A DNA stretch of 64,000 bases from Cranoglanis bouderius (taxonomy: Eukaryota; Chordata; Actinopteri; Siluriformes; Cranoglanididae): NCBI GenBank assembly GCA_023630585.1, contig CM042566.1:5328754-5392753 (forward strand), written 5' to 3'. The notes beneath the pieces are model-generated. The model ran no database searches. It was not told the DNA's origin and was given only the letters and a program-made list of their open reading frames with translations. Both the position numbers and the translations under genes were made by a program. Below, piece by piece: positions 11,053-24,100 of this stretch (its first letter is position 1; every line of letters starts with the position of its first letter).

Positions 11053-13131
11053 GGTACTAGTCACGTAAATGTTTGCGACAGCATTCACTTCCTTTTATTG
11101 GACATTTTGTATAACATATGGAACAAAATGTTAAAGGAAAAATCCACCTTAAACAACTCTAATGTTGACTTTTTTAGTCTAAACTTCTTTCATCCACTTG
11201 TTGGTCTATTTTCCAATTCAGTTAATGGTTTCCTTCATTACCCACAATGCCATTTTGAGTACCTGTTGTGGTATTTAGCCCTTGCTTCATCTGTACCTAG
11301 AGAGAGCGATGCAGCAGCACTTTAGTCCTTTAATCTGTCCAGCTTTCTTGTCTCTTCATCTGTACACCCTGCTCAAATAGATCAGCTTCCAAAGGTTCAA
11401 CTTTCATGGTTAATATCACCGTAAATGCCATCGTCAACTCGTAGATCGCCACCCAGCCAAGCCGAGTCTCTTAACTCAGTGTCGTATAACTACATTGCAT
11501 TCTAGGGCTGTGAGACCAGCATTTGCACCAGCACCTGTCATCTACTACTGTCAAGTTGGATTTCACGTTAATATAACATTGACCATTGCTTGCTCTTTTG
11601 TTTTTAGGAGGTAACAGCAAAACCTGACCATTATCACCTATATTTCAGATTGTTTTTCATTTCAGAATCGTTAACCACATCACAAATATTTAAATGCAAA
11701 CATGTTTTCAGGGTGGACTTTCCTTTAAGCCAATCATTTACGTCAGTCAAGCAATCCAAACGACACATTCATTCATATTTTTTGAGCCTTTATTTTAAAA
11801 AGAACAGTTGGTCTCACATATTATTGTAATGGCTTTAGCTCCAGCAGGTGCCATCTTTACTTATTGGTCCAGTTGCACTGCAACACACTGATACATCGTT
11901 TTCTTGAAGAGAAGTAGTCATGCAACTACAGCAGTGCATTTATTCTGTTCCTGCATCCCGATGATCCCACAACATTAAAGCTTAGTCTCTGAAATTCATC
12001 AAAACAAACGCGGCCCAGTGTACAGTTGCCATTAATTCTATTTGAATACATATTGCATAGGATAATAGCCATGCTATACAAGATTCATATCTGACTAAAA
12101 AGAAACAAGGTCAGAGGACATAGAGGATTAAAAAACTTCTTCACTTTTTACAGATATGCTATTATAATATTTGAACACTTACAGCTCAACCTGTACAAGA
12201 CATCTAGGTAATTCTAGAAAATAAATAACCTTTATTCATCTTTTAAAATTCTTTAATACATAGACAGTTCTCCGTGATTAAATACTGCTCTGCCAGTCAC
12301 AGCTAGGCTCTTGCAGTCCAGCTTTACATAGAACACCTTTGTTTAATTTTATGAGCTGATGATAAACTGTACAAAGAACTCAAGGAGTGGATCTGACTTT
12401 TTTATCTCACTTTGAATTTCTTAAAAAAAAAAATTTAAAAAAACCCCAAAACAAAACAAAAAACACACTTAGGGTAATCCTCTGAAGTAACACCACACAA
12501 AGGGATAACAATAGAAAAAAATGGCGTGTTATTAGGTTATGTTACTGCATGCATTCGACACGATATGCAAGTATGCAAAAGGATCGCCTCAGAAGGATGA
12601 CATGATGAAAGGAAAAGAAGAACAGCACAGAAGAGTAAAAATAATGTGCACACCTTTTGAATGAATTGGATCAATTGTGCCCACACATACTCACATCACA
12701 TACCATAAGACTGAATAAGGCATGCTTTAAGACAGTCCTTATTGTTCTTTTCTGCCAGTGATATGCTGTTGCTGTTTCGTTGGCCGAGTGAGGCAGGATA
12801 TGCTTTATTAGAAATGGCCAGGAGCTTCTGCTCTCCTTGGATACCTTCATACGGTCAAAATGTGCAGTCAGTATTCTGTAGAACAGCAAGCAAGGGAAAA
12901 TGTTTAACACAAGAACAGTGTACAGTGCATTATTGCTCTGTTTGGTTGGGTTTTTTTATTGTTCTTATTTTGACCTCAGGTCAACTTATATCAAATTACA
13001 GTTACTTACCAACACATGAAAGTTATGGAACAGATTAATTATTAGATTTAGTTCTGTATGTGTTCTCTTTTTGGTAACAATTACTATGAAAACATGTTCC
13101 TAACATCACAGCACAGCTCTGACAGGAGTTA
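11053..13131. other. Region between convergent rec114 and nptn 3' ends
   Basis: No coding exon seen. It probably holds the rec114 3' UTR and possibly an extended nptn 3' UTR. Candidate poly-A signals are AATAAA on + near 12220 and its complement on - near 11787 and 12231. About 12420-12470 is A-rich. Confidence 0.4.
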
Positions 13132-14532
13132 CAGTATCTCACAAAAGTGAGTACACCCCTCACATTTTTGTAAATATTTTATTATATCTTTTCATGGGAC
13201 AACACTGACGAAACGACACTTTGCTACAATGTAAAGTAGTGAGTGTACAGCTTGTATAACAGTGTAAATTTGCTGTCCCCTCAAAATAACTCAACTCACA
13301 GCCATTAATGTATAAACCGCTGGCAACAAAAGTGAGTACACCCCTAAGTGAATATGTCCAAATTGGGCCCAAAGTGTCAATATTTTGTGTGGCCACCATT
13401 ATTTTCCAGCACTGCCTTAACCCTGTTAGGCATGGAGTTCACCAGAGCTTCACAGGTTGCCACTGGAGTCCTCTTCCACTCCTCCATGACGACATCACAG
13501 AGCTGGTGGATGTTAGAGACCTTGTGGTCCTCCACCTTCCGTTTGAGGATGCCCCACAGATGCTCAATAGGGTTTAGGTCTGGAGACATGCTTGGCCAGT
13601 CCATCACCTTGACACTCCCACCACCATGCTTGACTGTAGGCAAGACGCACTTGTCTTTGTACTCCTCACCTGGTTGCCGCCACACACGCTTGACACCATC
13701 TGAACCAAATAAGTTTATCTTGGTCTCATCAGACCACAGGACATGGTTCCAGTAATCCATGTCCTTAGTCTGCTTGTCTTCAGCAAACTGTTTGCAGGCT
13801 TTCTTTTGCATCATTTTTAGAAGAGGCTCCCTTCTGGGACGACAGCCATGCAGACCAATTTGATGCAGTGTGCGGCGTATGGTCTGAGCACTGACAGGCT
13901 GACCCCCCCACCCCTTCAACCTCTGCAGCAATGCTGGCAGCACTCATACGTCTATTCTGCAAAGCCAACCATCGGTCGACCATGGCGAGGCCTGTTCTGA
14001 GTGGAACCTGTCCTGTTAAACCACTGTATGGTCTTGGCCACCGTGCTGCAGCTCAGTTTCAGGGTGTTGGCAATCTTCTTATAGTCTATGCCATCTTTAT
14101 GTAGAGCAACAATTCTTTTTTTCAGATCCTCAGAGAGTTCTTTGCCATGAGGTGCCATGTTGAACTTCCAGTGACCAGTATGAGAGAGTGTGAGAGCGAT
14201 AACACCAAACTTAACACACCTGCTCCCCATTCACACCTGAGACCTTGTAACACTAATGAGTCACATGACACCGGGGAGGGAAAATGACTAATTGGGGCCA
14301 ATTTGGACATTTTCACTTAGGGGTGTACTCACTTTTGTTGCCAGCGGTTTAGACATTAATGGCTGTGTGTTGAGTTATTTTGAGGGGACAGCAAATTTAC
14401 ACTGTTATACAAGCTGTACACTCACTACTTTACATTGTAGCAAAGTGTCATTTCTTCAGTGTTGTCCCATGAAAAGATATAATAAAATATTTACAAAAAT
14501 GTGAGGAGTGTACTCACTTTTGTAAGATACTG
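13132..14532 (-). mobile_element. Tc1-like transposon, copy 2 (internally deleted)
   Basis: Same family as 422-2042, with both tips preserved and TA duplications at 13130-13131 and 14533-14534. The length is 1401 bp. Compared with copy 1 it lacks about 190 bp inside the catalytic region (join at about 13610) and about 35 bp near 13970. The inner right repeat is intact here. It ends about 8 bp before a foldback element. Confidence 0.92.
13377..14158 (-). pseudogene. Tc1-like transposase, catalytic core deleted
   Basis: Starts at 14158 with MAPHGKELSEDLKKR and the helix-turn-helix, and breaks near 13950 (stop after MVGFAE) at a small deletion. It resumes through the first Asp (LWSDETKINLFG) and, after a large internal deletion, the SPDLNPIEHLW Glu motif. 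The segment with the second catalytic Asp (QHDNDPKHT in copy 1) is gone. The copy cannot encode an active enzyme but keeps ends that another transposase could act on. Confidence 0.88.
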
Positions 14533-14540
14533 TATATATA

Positions 14541-15510
14541 TGCTGATCTCCTGGGATTTTCACACACAGCAGTCTGTAGCGTTTACACAGAATGGTGTGA
14601 AAAACAAAAAAAATATCCTGTGTGTGAAGGGTCTGTAGGCTGAAACACCTTGTTGATGAGAGAGATCAGAGGAGACTGATCTGAGCTGACAGGAAGTCTA
14701 TAGTAAGTCAGATAAGCACACTTTATAATCATGGTGAGCAGAAAAGCATCTCAAAACGCATAACACATCATACCTTGAGGTGGACGGGCTACAACAGCAT
14801 CATCACCACATTGGGTTCCACTCCTGTCAGCCAAGAACATAAATCTGAGGCTATCATGAGCACAGATTCACTGAAACTGGACAGTTGAAGACTGGAAAAA
14901 GGTGATTTTTTTCTTCTAATTTTCAACTTTCCAGTTTGAGTGAGTCTGTGCTCATGATAGCCCCAGATTTCTGTTCTTGGCTGACAGGAGTGGATCCCAA
15001 TGTGGTCTTCTGCTGTTGTAGCCCATCCACCAAAAGCTTTGATGTGTTGTGCATGCTGAGATGCTTTTCTGCTCACCACGGTTGTAAAGAGTTATTATAT
15101 GAGTTACTATATCCTTCCAGGCAGCTTGAACCAATCTGGTCATTTTCCTCTGAAATCTCTTATCAACAAGCCATTTCCACTCACAGAACTGTCGCTCACT
15201 CAGTGTTTTTTTTTTTTTTTTTTCCCCCGCAACATTCTGTGTGAACTCTATAGACTGTTGTGTGTGAAAATCCCAGGAGATCAGCAGTTTCTGAAATACT
15301 CAACCAGCCCGTCTGGCACCAACAACCATGTCACGGTTAAAGTCACAGAGATCACATTTCTTCTTCATTCTGATGTTTGATGTGAACATTGACTGAAGCT
15401 CTTGACCTGTATCTGCATGATTTTATGCATTGCGCTGCTGCCACATGACTGACTGATTAGAAAACTGCAAGAATGTGCAGGCGTTCCTAATAAAGTGGAT
15501 GGCGAGTGTA
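14541..15510. mobile_element. Foldback element (long inverted repeat)
   Basis: Two arms of about 360-370 bp (14541-14910 and 14930-15292) are inverted copies of each other. The block 'gctgatctcctgggatttt' at 14542 returns as its complement ending at 15284. The central spacer is about 20 bp around 14910-14930. A single-copy tail to 15510 ends in 'tcctaataaagtgg...gagtgta', the end expected of a common fish non-autonomous DNA element. Its matching left end is missing next to Tc1 copy 2. No protein is encoded. A related fragment lies at 45735-46140. Confidence 0.82.
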
Positions 15511-15709
15511 TTATATTACATTTATGAATTTGTAGCATCTAGGCATGCACAGTACATCTCAAAATCTGTGTGATAACACAATGTTATGTTTGAAACTCTG
15601 ATCAAAACTAGTGCATTTTCCTAATAAGTTCTTTCGTAGAACATTCAATCTGCAATTAATGCACTAACGGTTGTGTATCAGTAATACTCACATTATTTGC
15701 TGTATTTGC

Positions 15710-15770
15710 TCAGTTGGTGTTGCGTTGTCTCAGGTTTTTGTCTTTGTGGTTGTTAGTAGAATTGGTTTTC
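15710..15770 (-). CDS. nptn: nptn coding exon 8 (tail and stop)
   Basis: The acceptor is tgtgacag, then G AAA ACC. It encodes KTNSTNNHKDKNLRQRNTN and ends in TGA (15712-15710). The initial G completes the Met codon split from exon 7. The tail is nearly identical to the mammalian one. Confidence 0.95.
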
Positions 15771-17870
15771 CTGTCACAGAAAAAGGAATTTCTAGATGCT
15801 CAAGAGTAACTCGGTATGGTACATAATTAGAATAAGGTCAAAATTCGAGTTTATTAAAAATACACCACCAGTCAAAATGGACACATTAGATTGAATATGT
15901 AATTTCCACTAAAATAAAAACATTCTGATAAAGGCTCAAGGTTGTATTTTGTTTCTTGTTCGTTTGGTTTCTTAAAATGAAATCGTTTCTCTGCAATTTT
16001 TTTTTCTTCCGGAGAAGCAGTGACGAATATAGGCTCAATTAGAAAGTTTAAGAAAAGCCTCCTCAGTAAACCAGTCATGAAACTGGTGGAGAAACTGATG
16101 GAGAAAATGCAAAGAAGAAAATACATCAGAAATACTGTTAAGAATCTAAAAACTACAATAATTTTGATTTGTTTAACATGTTTCAACATTCCATATGTAT
16201 TTCACAGTGGTTACGTCTTCATTATTATTCTAAAATAGCAGAAACTTCTTTGAAAAATGAACAGCACTCGTCTGTGAATGGGTGTGGCCAACCATTTGAC
16301 TGGTACGGTATATTCAATAACTCATTTTACAATACAGATTACATTGACAAGCATTTATTATTGTAGATATGAACTGGGAAAGCTCGGGTCTTACATCGCT
16401 CCAGCTGGTTCATCATCTTCATCCGAGGCAAAAAGCAGGGGAAGGAAATAAATAGGAAATGAAAGAAATGTGTTAATAACTGAAAAAAAGCTCTGAGCCT
16501 ATTCTCGATTATTCTTTACTATTATTTAATAATGCACAAATATATTATTTAATAGTGGTTGAAGAGTTCGCATCGTCTGGCTATTTTGTCAAGTGTGTAT
16601 TACATCAAATGAGATGTAAAATGATGGTTATTATGGAGTGACACTTTCATATAGTCATATATATTATATATTATTTCATATATATGATCACTTTCATTTC
16701 ATATAGTCTTATAGTTTATCTTGGCATTCACCTACAACGGGTTTAATATCAGTGTAACCCTCAGCTAACGAGGAACATTTTTACGGCTGACATCTATAAA
16801 CATTCATGATTGGAATCACAGCATATTTTTACCAACTGAAACAGGAAATAATCTAGTACCAAGCGTACACTTCTGACATAGCATAACGATCTGAGACACA
16901 GATGGAGCATTAGTTAGTGTGTGAGTATGTGAAAGCAGCATGCATCTGCAGCCTGATTCAACAGTCACCAAACAGGCGAAAAGGTCATATTTAGAGACAG
17001 AACAACATGGCTGCCAGTCAATTAACTGACAAACAGTCAAGCCATTTCAAATATACAGACTCATTCCCAACAAACCCATGCAAGATATTAAAGCCAAAGG
17101 GCACTTAAATGCATGATTGCTTTCTAATCTGATTATCCTAATCTTGAGTAACCTTTGTGTAAGCTTCACTCTGATCAATAACATGGCTGACTGAGGTCAC
17201 TTCCCACAAGCATCCTGCTTACACAGTCAGGACAGTCAGTTAAGTTTGCTCTGTAGAAAAATACGCCAAGTCCAGACTCAAAATGGACTGATCAGCTAAT
17301 TCAGCTGGCAGTTCTTTATCCTCTTCCTAACTTTTTTTTCATCAAACCTTGCTTGATGTTTAATATATAGTTGGACTCATTATTGGTATCATCAAAACCT
17401 CTTTAATATTTTACACCATGCTCCTTGGCACTTTAACTGAAACAAAGAATAAACTACACTGTCTCGCTCTACGACTATACAATATATATACACCGATCAG
17501 CCATAACATTAAAACTACTAACTGGTGAAGCTACTAACGGGTGATTATTTTCTATACCCACTGTAAATATTGTTGCAGACCAAGTACACCCCTTCAGCAG
17601 GATAATGCGCCTTGCCACACTGCAAAAATTGTTCAGTAATAGTTTAAGGAACATGACAAAGAGTTCAAGGTGTTGATTTGGCCTCCAAATTCCCCAGAGC
17701 TAATCTGGTTGAGCGTCTGTAGGATGTGCTGGACAAACAAATCCGATCCATGGAGGTCCCACCTCAAAACTTACAGGACTGCTGCTAACGTCTTGGTGCC
17801 AGTTACCACAGGACACTTTCAGAGGTCTTGTACAATATTAGGCAGGTGGTTTTAATGTTATGGCTGATTG

Positions 17871-17907
<37 letters not shown>

Positions 17908-17925
17908 CATGTATGTATGTATATG

Positions 17926-17975
<50 letters not shown>

Positions 17976-17994
17976 ATGTGTGTGTGTGTGTGTG

Positions 17995-18090
<96 letters not shown>

Positions 18091-18108
18091 TATATATATA
18101 TATATATA

Positions 18109-18146
<38 letters not shown>

Positions 18147-21100
18147 TACACACACAGTGGGTATAGAAAAGAATCACCCCCCTTTAAAATAATCACATTT
18201 TGTTGCTTTTCAGCCTGAAATGAAGACGGACACAACTTTTGTTTTATCCAGCTGTGGTGTTTACTCAGTGCAACTTAACATCCAAGTGAAAGATATAACA
18301 CCAACATGTCAGGAAAAACATAAATAAAAAAAAAAAAACAGAATCACTGAGTTGGAAAAAGGATCACCCCCCTCCTAAAAATGACTTAAACTCAATAAGG
18401 TGTAGCTAATCACCTTCTCAATGGCACACAAAGCCATTTGACTTTCAACTGTGATCAGCTGTGGTCATTTTGATTAGCTCAGCATGAAAAGAGCTTTCCT
18501 GGAGCATTTTGTAGTGCAACTGAAGCAAACAATGAACTATGGGTGGCAAGGCACTGTCAAAAGATCTCTGGGATAAAGTTGTGGACAGGAACAAGTCAGG
18601 AGATGGATACAAAAAAAAACCTCAAAGGCTTTATCAATGCCTAGAAGCACAGTGAAGTCTATTATTAAGAAGTGGAAGGTATTTGGTACAACACAGACCC
18701 TCCCTGAATCAGGACGTCGCTCCAAACTGGATGAAAAAGCCAGGAGGAAACTGGTCAGAGAGGCTACCAAGAGGCCTACAGCAACTCTGAAGCAGTCGCA
18801 GGAATTTATGACAAAGAGTGGTCATTGCGTGCATGTGACAACAATATCACAAATTCTCCACAAATGTGTCCGTCTTTATTTCAGGCTGAAAAGAAACAAA
18901 ATGTGTTTATTTTAAATTCCTTTCTATACCTTTTGTATGGTAAGTTAAAAGGTATTTAGAAGCCTGTGTTCCAATTTTTTTTTTTTTTTGATGATACTGC
19001 ATAACACCAAGATACAGTTATATAGCTAAACAATTAACACAGACAAATACTCAGGATGACAGCTCTGCAAAATATCTTGTCATGCTCTTATTATTAAAAA
19101 CACCACTTCTCACTATACTGCACGTTATATTCAGCTGTGACGCACTAGATATATGTAGCTAGAAAAAAAGCTTTGCAAGTTAATTGTGAGAACTGGCATC
19201 AAAACGCAGAGTATTACATTCTCATCTTGGATTCTGCTGATAAGAACCAATGCCAGATATAATCTGCTTTAATCTATCCCCATCCCTCATTCGCTTTCTT
19301 GCTTGGGTAAATCCTGTTCAGAACACAGAGCTCTGTTAAAACAGTACACGTAGTTCAGAAATGAACAATGAGGTTCCAGTTGTTTGCAGGCTATTTATTT
19401 ATTTATTTATTTATTTATGATGATGATTATTATTTTTTTACTTAAAAAGAGTAGAGAAAGAATTTATAACGGTCATATGATACAAGACTTTTGAGTGGTA
19501 ATATCTATATTTCTATCTCAACCCCGGGTTACTGTTTGTTCAGGGTTTCACATGTTCTCCCTGTGTCCGAATGGGTTTCCTCTGGGTTTTCCGGTTTCCT
19601 CCGACCTCCCAGAAAATATGCAGGTAGGCGAATTGGCAACACTAAATTGACCCTTGGTGTGAATGAGTGAGTGTGTGTGTACATGATGCCCTGTTATTGG
19701 ACTAGTATTCCATCGATGGTGTATTCCTGCCTTGTGCCCATTGTTCCCGGGATAGGCTCTGGATCGACCAGGATCCTGACCAGGATAAAGCAAGATACTG
19801 TAGCTGAATGAATGAATGTATGTATGTGCTGAACATTTCTGTCATTTCATTATAAGCATTCTAAATAGTCTAAACTGATGCTAATAAATGTTTATCTAAA
19901 AATTACACCAATTTCAGACATAGAAACAGATAACCTCAGTTTCGACATGGGAATTCCACAATATTCGGTTAATGTTGTTAACAAGGGTTAATTAATGAAT
20001 CAAGAGTTAATAATAATTGTCCCAGTTATTGGACAAATAAGTGTTAATACAACAGTATGAATAGATGGAAGACAGATAGAAGGCAAACTTTCCATACGTG
20101 CATGTTTAAGTCAAACTTACCACCAACAAAGAATATGGTGCCATATGGAGAAGAGAAAAACAACAAGGTAATTTTATTTATTTAAATCTCAGTCACAACA
20201 AATTGAAGTTGTACTGACTGAGATGGATTACAATTGTATCCCAAGTTTCCTGACTTTAGAACCAAGGTTATTCACCATGATACAAGCAGGTTAAATGAGT
20301 TACGGTTTCTGATCTCACTCCAGAATGAGTAGAGATGTCCTGATGTTTTGCTTTTTTTTTTTAAACATGCTTAATTGTTAAGACTGAAAACGCACGCACT
20401 GGTTTTGTAGTATGAGATGGTCAGTAATGCTATTAGGTGACTTGATATAGGCAATAGCAAATGACACACAAAAATCACAGGGAAACCTAACCACTTCATG
20501 TATGCAGTGCTGTACAGATATTGGGGACTTGGGAAACATTGTGTGCGATACCTCGTCTGTGCCTGATATCTACTGTCTACTGCACATGCCCTTATCAGAA
20601 AGACAAGAGATTCGGTTTACTGTAGCATCGTTTACAAGGATGCTCTCATGCTGAATTTGAACTAGCAAAATGACTGTGCCCCCTTTTTCTGCAACTCTCA
20701 TTTGTCACACTGTTATCCGCCAGAGGAGGACAACTGGCCTCGTTTAGCCTTGCTGAAGGCAATTTGTGACCTCAAGATCTGACAAATACAATCTCTGTCA
20801 GCACAACCAGCTAGTTATTTATTTATTCATTCATTTTATCCTCAGCAATTCAAACTGTAATATTAAAAAAATGACCATAAACTCACTTTACGGTATGGTA
20901 TGGTTTCATCACAGTAGTAAAGTACTAATAGTACCACGAGTTCATTTTCTTAATTTTCACAGCTAACTCAAAATGACCAATTAATAAGTGTGCATGTGGA
21001 ATATATGTAAATTCATTAGTGTGGTTCATTTTCATTATTTAGATATTAAATCTGTTATACAATAAGAGATATCTTGACTTATGAAAATAGCCATTGCAGA

Positions 21101-24100
21101 GAATGAAATAATATCATGATAGTATTAAATATATAATCTGGTGCAGTGTTCTGGTGATTGTATGAAAACAGAAATGTTACCAGACTAAACATTTAATACC
21201 CATGATCCTTCAAGTAGAAATGTCTAAAACTAACTTTATCCCAAGATGAGTTGTTAACTTACTACCAGAGAGCAAATGCAGCAAAAAACAAACAAACAAA
21301 CATTTGAACAGTTTCAGCTGTTACAGAACTATTGAATTTGTGTTTCAAAACCTTAGTAGTTGCAGTACTGAGATATATATCATGTTGATTTGGGCTACAG
21401 GAACATGCTAATGTGATGTGACTGCACCCTAAATTATGCTTGAAATAGCAAGACTGCAAACTGCAAACTGCAAACTGACTGTACCTATAAAGTCAGATTT
21501 TTCACATTATGTGTACTTATATTTATTTTAATCAAGTCAACTATTGTTTTATTTCAATAAGGCAGGATTTTTTTGTGCCAAATGCCAAAACAGGGTTATG
21601 TTGGTGCTCATGTTGGTGCTTTAAATAAATTACCCATTAATATTAACAGGAAGCGGTTAGGAAGAGGGTGAGAAAGGCAAAGATTGTGCCAAAGATCACA
21701 GTCAGAATTGTAGATTAGTTGGTTCTGGTCAGAAATTCAACAACAGCCCATAACAATAAGCTATTTGAAAGGATTGCAAGAAAGAAAGCTTCCTGAGAGC
21801 AGCAGACAAGACTAAATAGAACTTAATACACCATCAGCATGTTTGGTTTAAAAGGGGGGCTGCGTCCTAGGAAAAGCCCCGATCCCTCTGTATAATACGA
21901 TTGTGGCTCGTTAATGTTTTGGGGCTGATTTGCAGTTAGTGGAGCTAATGGCATCATTAATTCTGTACCAGTATGTTTTAATACAACGACTGATTTGCTC
22001 TGCCAGAAGGTTAAGAAATGGTCATAGATGGATATTTCATAAAGGTCATGACCTTAAGCATACATTCAAACACTTAAATTTGTCTCAGTTTCTGGATTTA
22101 AACCTGACTGGATTTTTCTAACTGACAATAGTGAGGAACTAGGAATGTTCTGCATGTAAAAGTGATCTGAGGTTTCTGCAGGTCAAAATATTGCTCGTTG
22201 CATGCATTATGCATTTTATATGTTCATATTCTGATCATTTGCATGAAGGATGCCAATAATTCTGTGTTTGTCTGTACGACACGTACGTCAAATTACATTA
22301 TCTGTAGCTCTTTTTTATGAATACTGCCATGGATTACTACTACTGTTATTAATAACAGGTTATAAACCATTTGCCATCTCTGTTATTATATTACTCAGCT
22401 CATCGAAAGGGTAACTACAGCCCACCGCTGGCTCAGAGATGCCCTAATGTGTAGCTGCAAAGGTCAAATTAACATGCATCTGTGCCTGACTACTGGCTTT
22501 TGAATCATACACTCTGTCCTTATTACAGAGATTATTTTTGTGTGCCCCTTCTTCTTGTGTGTTCACCGATCAGTTATAAAGGGATTAGCGGGTACAGAGT
22601 TATGAAACCCTCTCAGAGATAATACACAGTGTAAGTTTACTTTCGAAGGTCGTATTTATGTGCAGTATTCACTAAGATCTGCGATGATGGAATTGATACT
22701 AATGCTCTCAAGCATTTAAGTACTTTCATGATTAAACAGGCTCCCAAAGCGTTAAGAGTCTGAATCAGCACCAGAAAAGTCTGCAATAAATACTCATTAC
22801 TGCCACGGCCCCTTAATAGCGTCAATAGCAAACTTGTAAACACTCCAATAAGACATCCTCAGGCAGTTGTAGACATTAAAACAAATTGCGTAATAAGTCA
22901 CCACAGCTGAAGGACTTCCAGATCCTGTATCCTCATGAAGTAAATGGACATAAGAACCATACAAGTAAAAGTAATTTTTTACAGAAACATCCGTCACCAT
23001 GTATGGAATATAATCACATCAAGGGCTTAAAGATGTATCATATATGACATGCTAGTTTTGAGCAAAAATTTAAATTTTGCATAGCCTACCGTCTGGCACC
23101 TCGTCCGGCCTCTTGCGTTTCTCGTAAACCACAATGATGACCACCAGGATGAGGATTTCTGCCAACACACCGAGGAAAGGCCAGAGCGGGGCTAGGTGAC
23201 TACGCACCCGCAGAATAGATGTCAATTCTTTAGTCCCAATGACGTTTGAGGCGCTGCAGACATACTCGCCAGGGTCTGTACTAATGTCAAGATTTATAAC
23301 GTTCAGTTCTGTGTAATTGTCTTTGCTCGTGATGAAGAAGCGTCCAGTACTGTTGTCAATGTCCTACAATATGAAAGAAATGTACTTCAGTTAAACATTA
23401 GGTTATGCATACAACCCCTGTTCCTTAAAGGAGGGGTACAAGGTATAACACAGATAGTATGGGATACCATGCCTTTGCGTGTCTTACTGCAGACACATAG
23501 CCCTTGTCAACTTTCAGTTTAGCCATCACTCATTACCAAGCTGTGATTGCTGTCGGGTCAGCCTAGAGTTATACCTTATTCCTCTCCTTCCGGGAACAAT
23601 GGTTATATACATAACCTAACATTCCCTTTTGACAAGTTACTTGGCATAACATGGATAGTATGGGGCATATATTCACACACCGCACAGCTGTAGCCAAGGA
23701 GGAAGAATAATGGCCTAATGCCTGCCTGATCCAATTAGTATAATGGAGTGAGCCATACACAGGCTAAAACATCCGAATGCTAAAATGGCCCAGATGTAAA
23801 AGGGAAAAATGTCCTAGTGCAACACTGTCCCTGTAGCAAGGAGCCAAAGACAGGGTCACAGTGTCCAAGTGGTAAAAACGCATGAAAGTATGAGGGGAAG
23901 CCCATGAGGCTGCTGTGCAAATGTCTGCTACTGACATCTTGATGAGGATGGAGATCCCGTACATGAGGCCACGCAAGGAGAAATGATGGCTTGAAACTAA
24001 TTTTATGTCCACTGATTTTAGAAGTTCAAATAGGGAACAACATAGTCCCTCAAGCACCAACATATATAGGGTTGATTAGCTGAACAGCAGGGCTTAGATG

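Noticed and set aside
12671..13038. Frames on both strands near the rec114/nptn junction
   Set aside because: No splice context or family resemblance; nptn's true last exon is at 15710-15770.
17803..18235. Several open frames of over 100 codons on both strands
   Set aside because: They translate the (GT)n/(TA)n tract into VCVC and YIYI repeats and are not genes.
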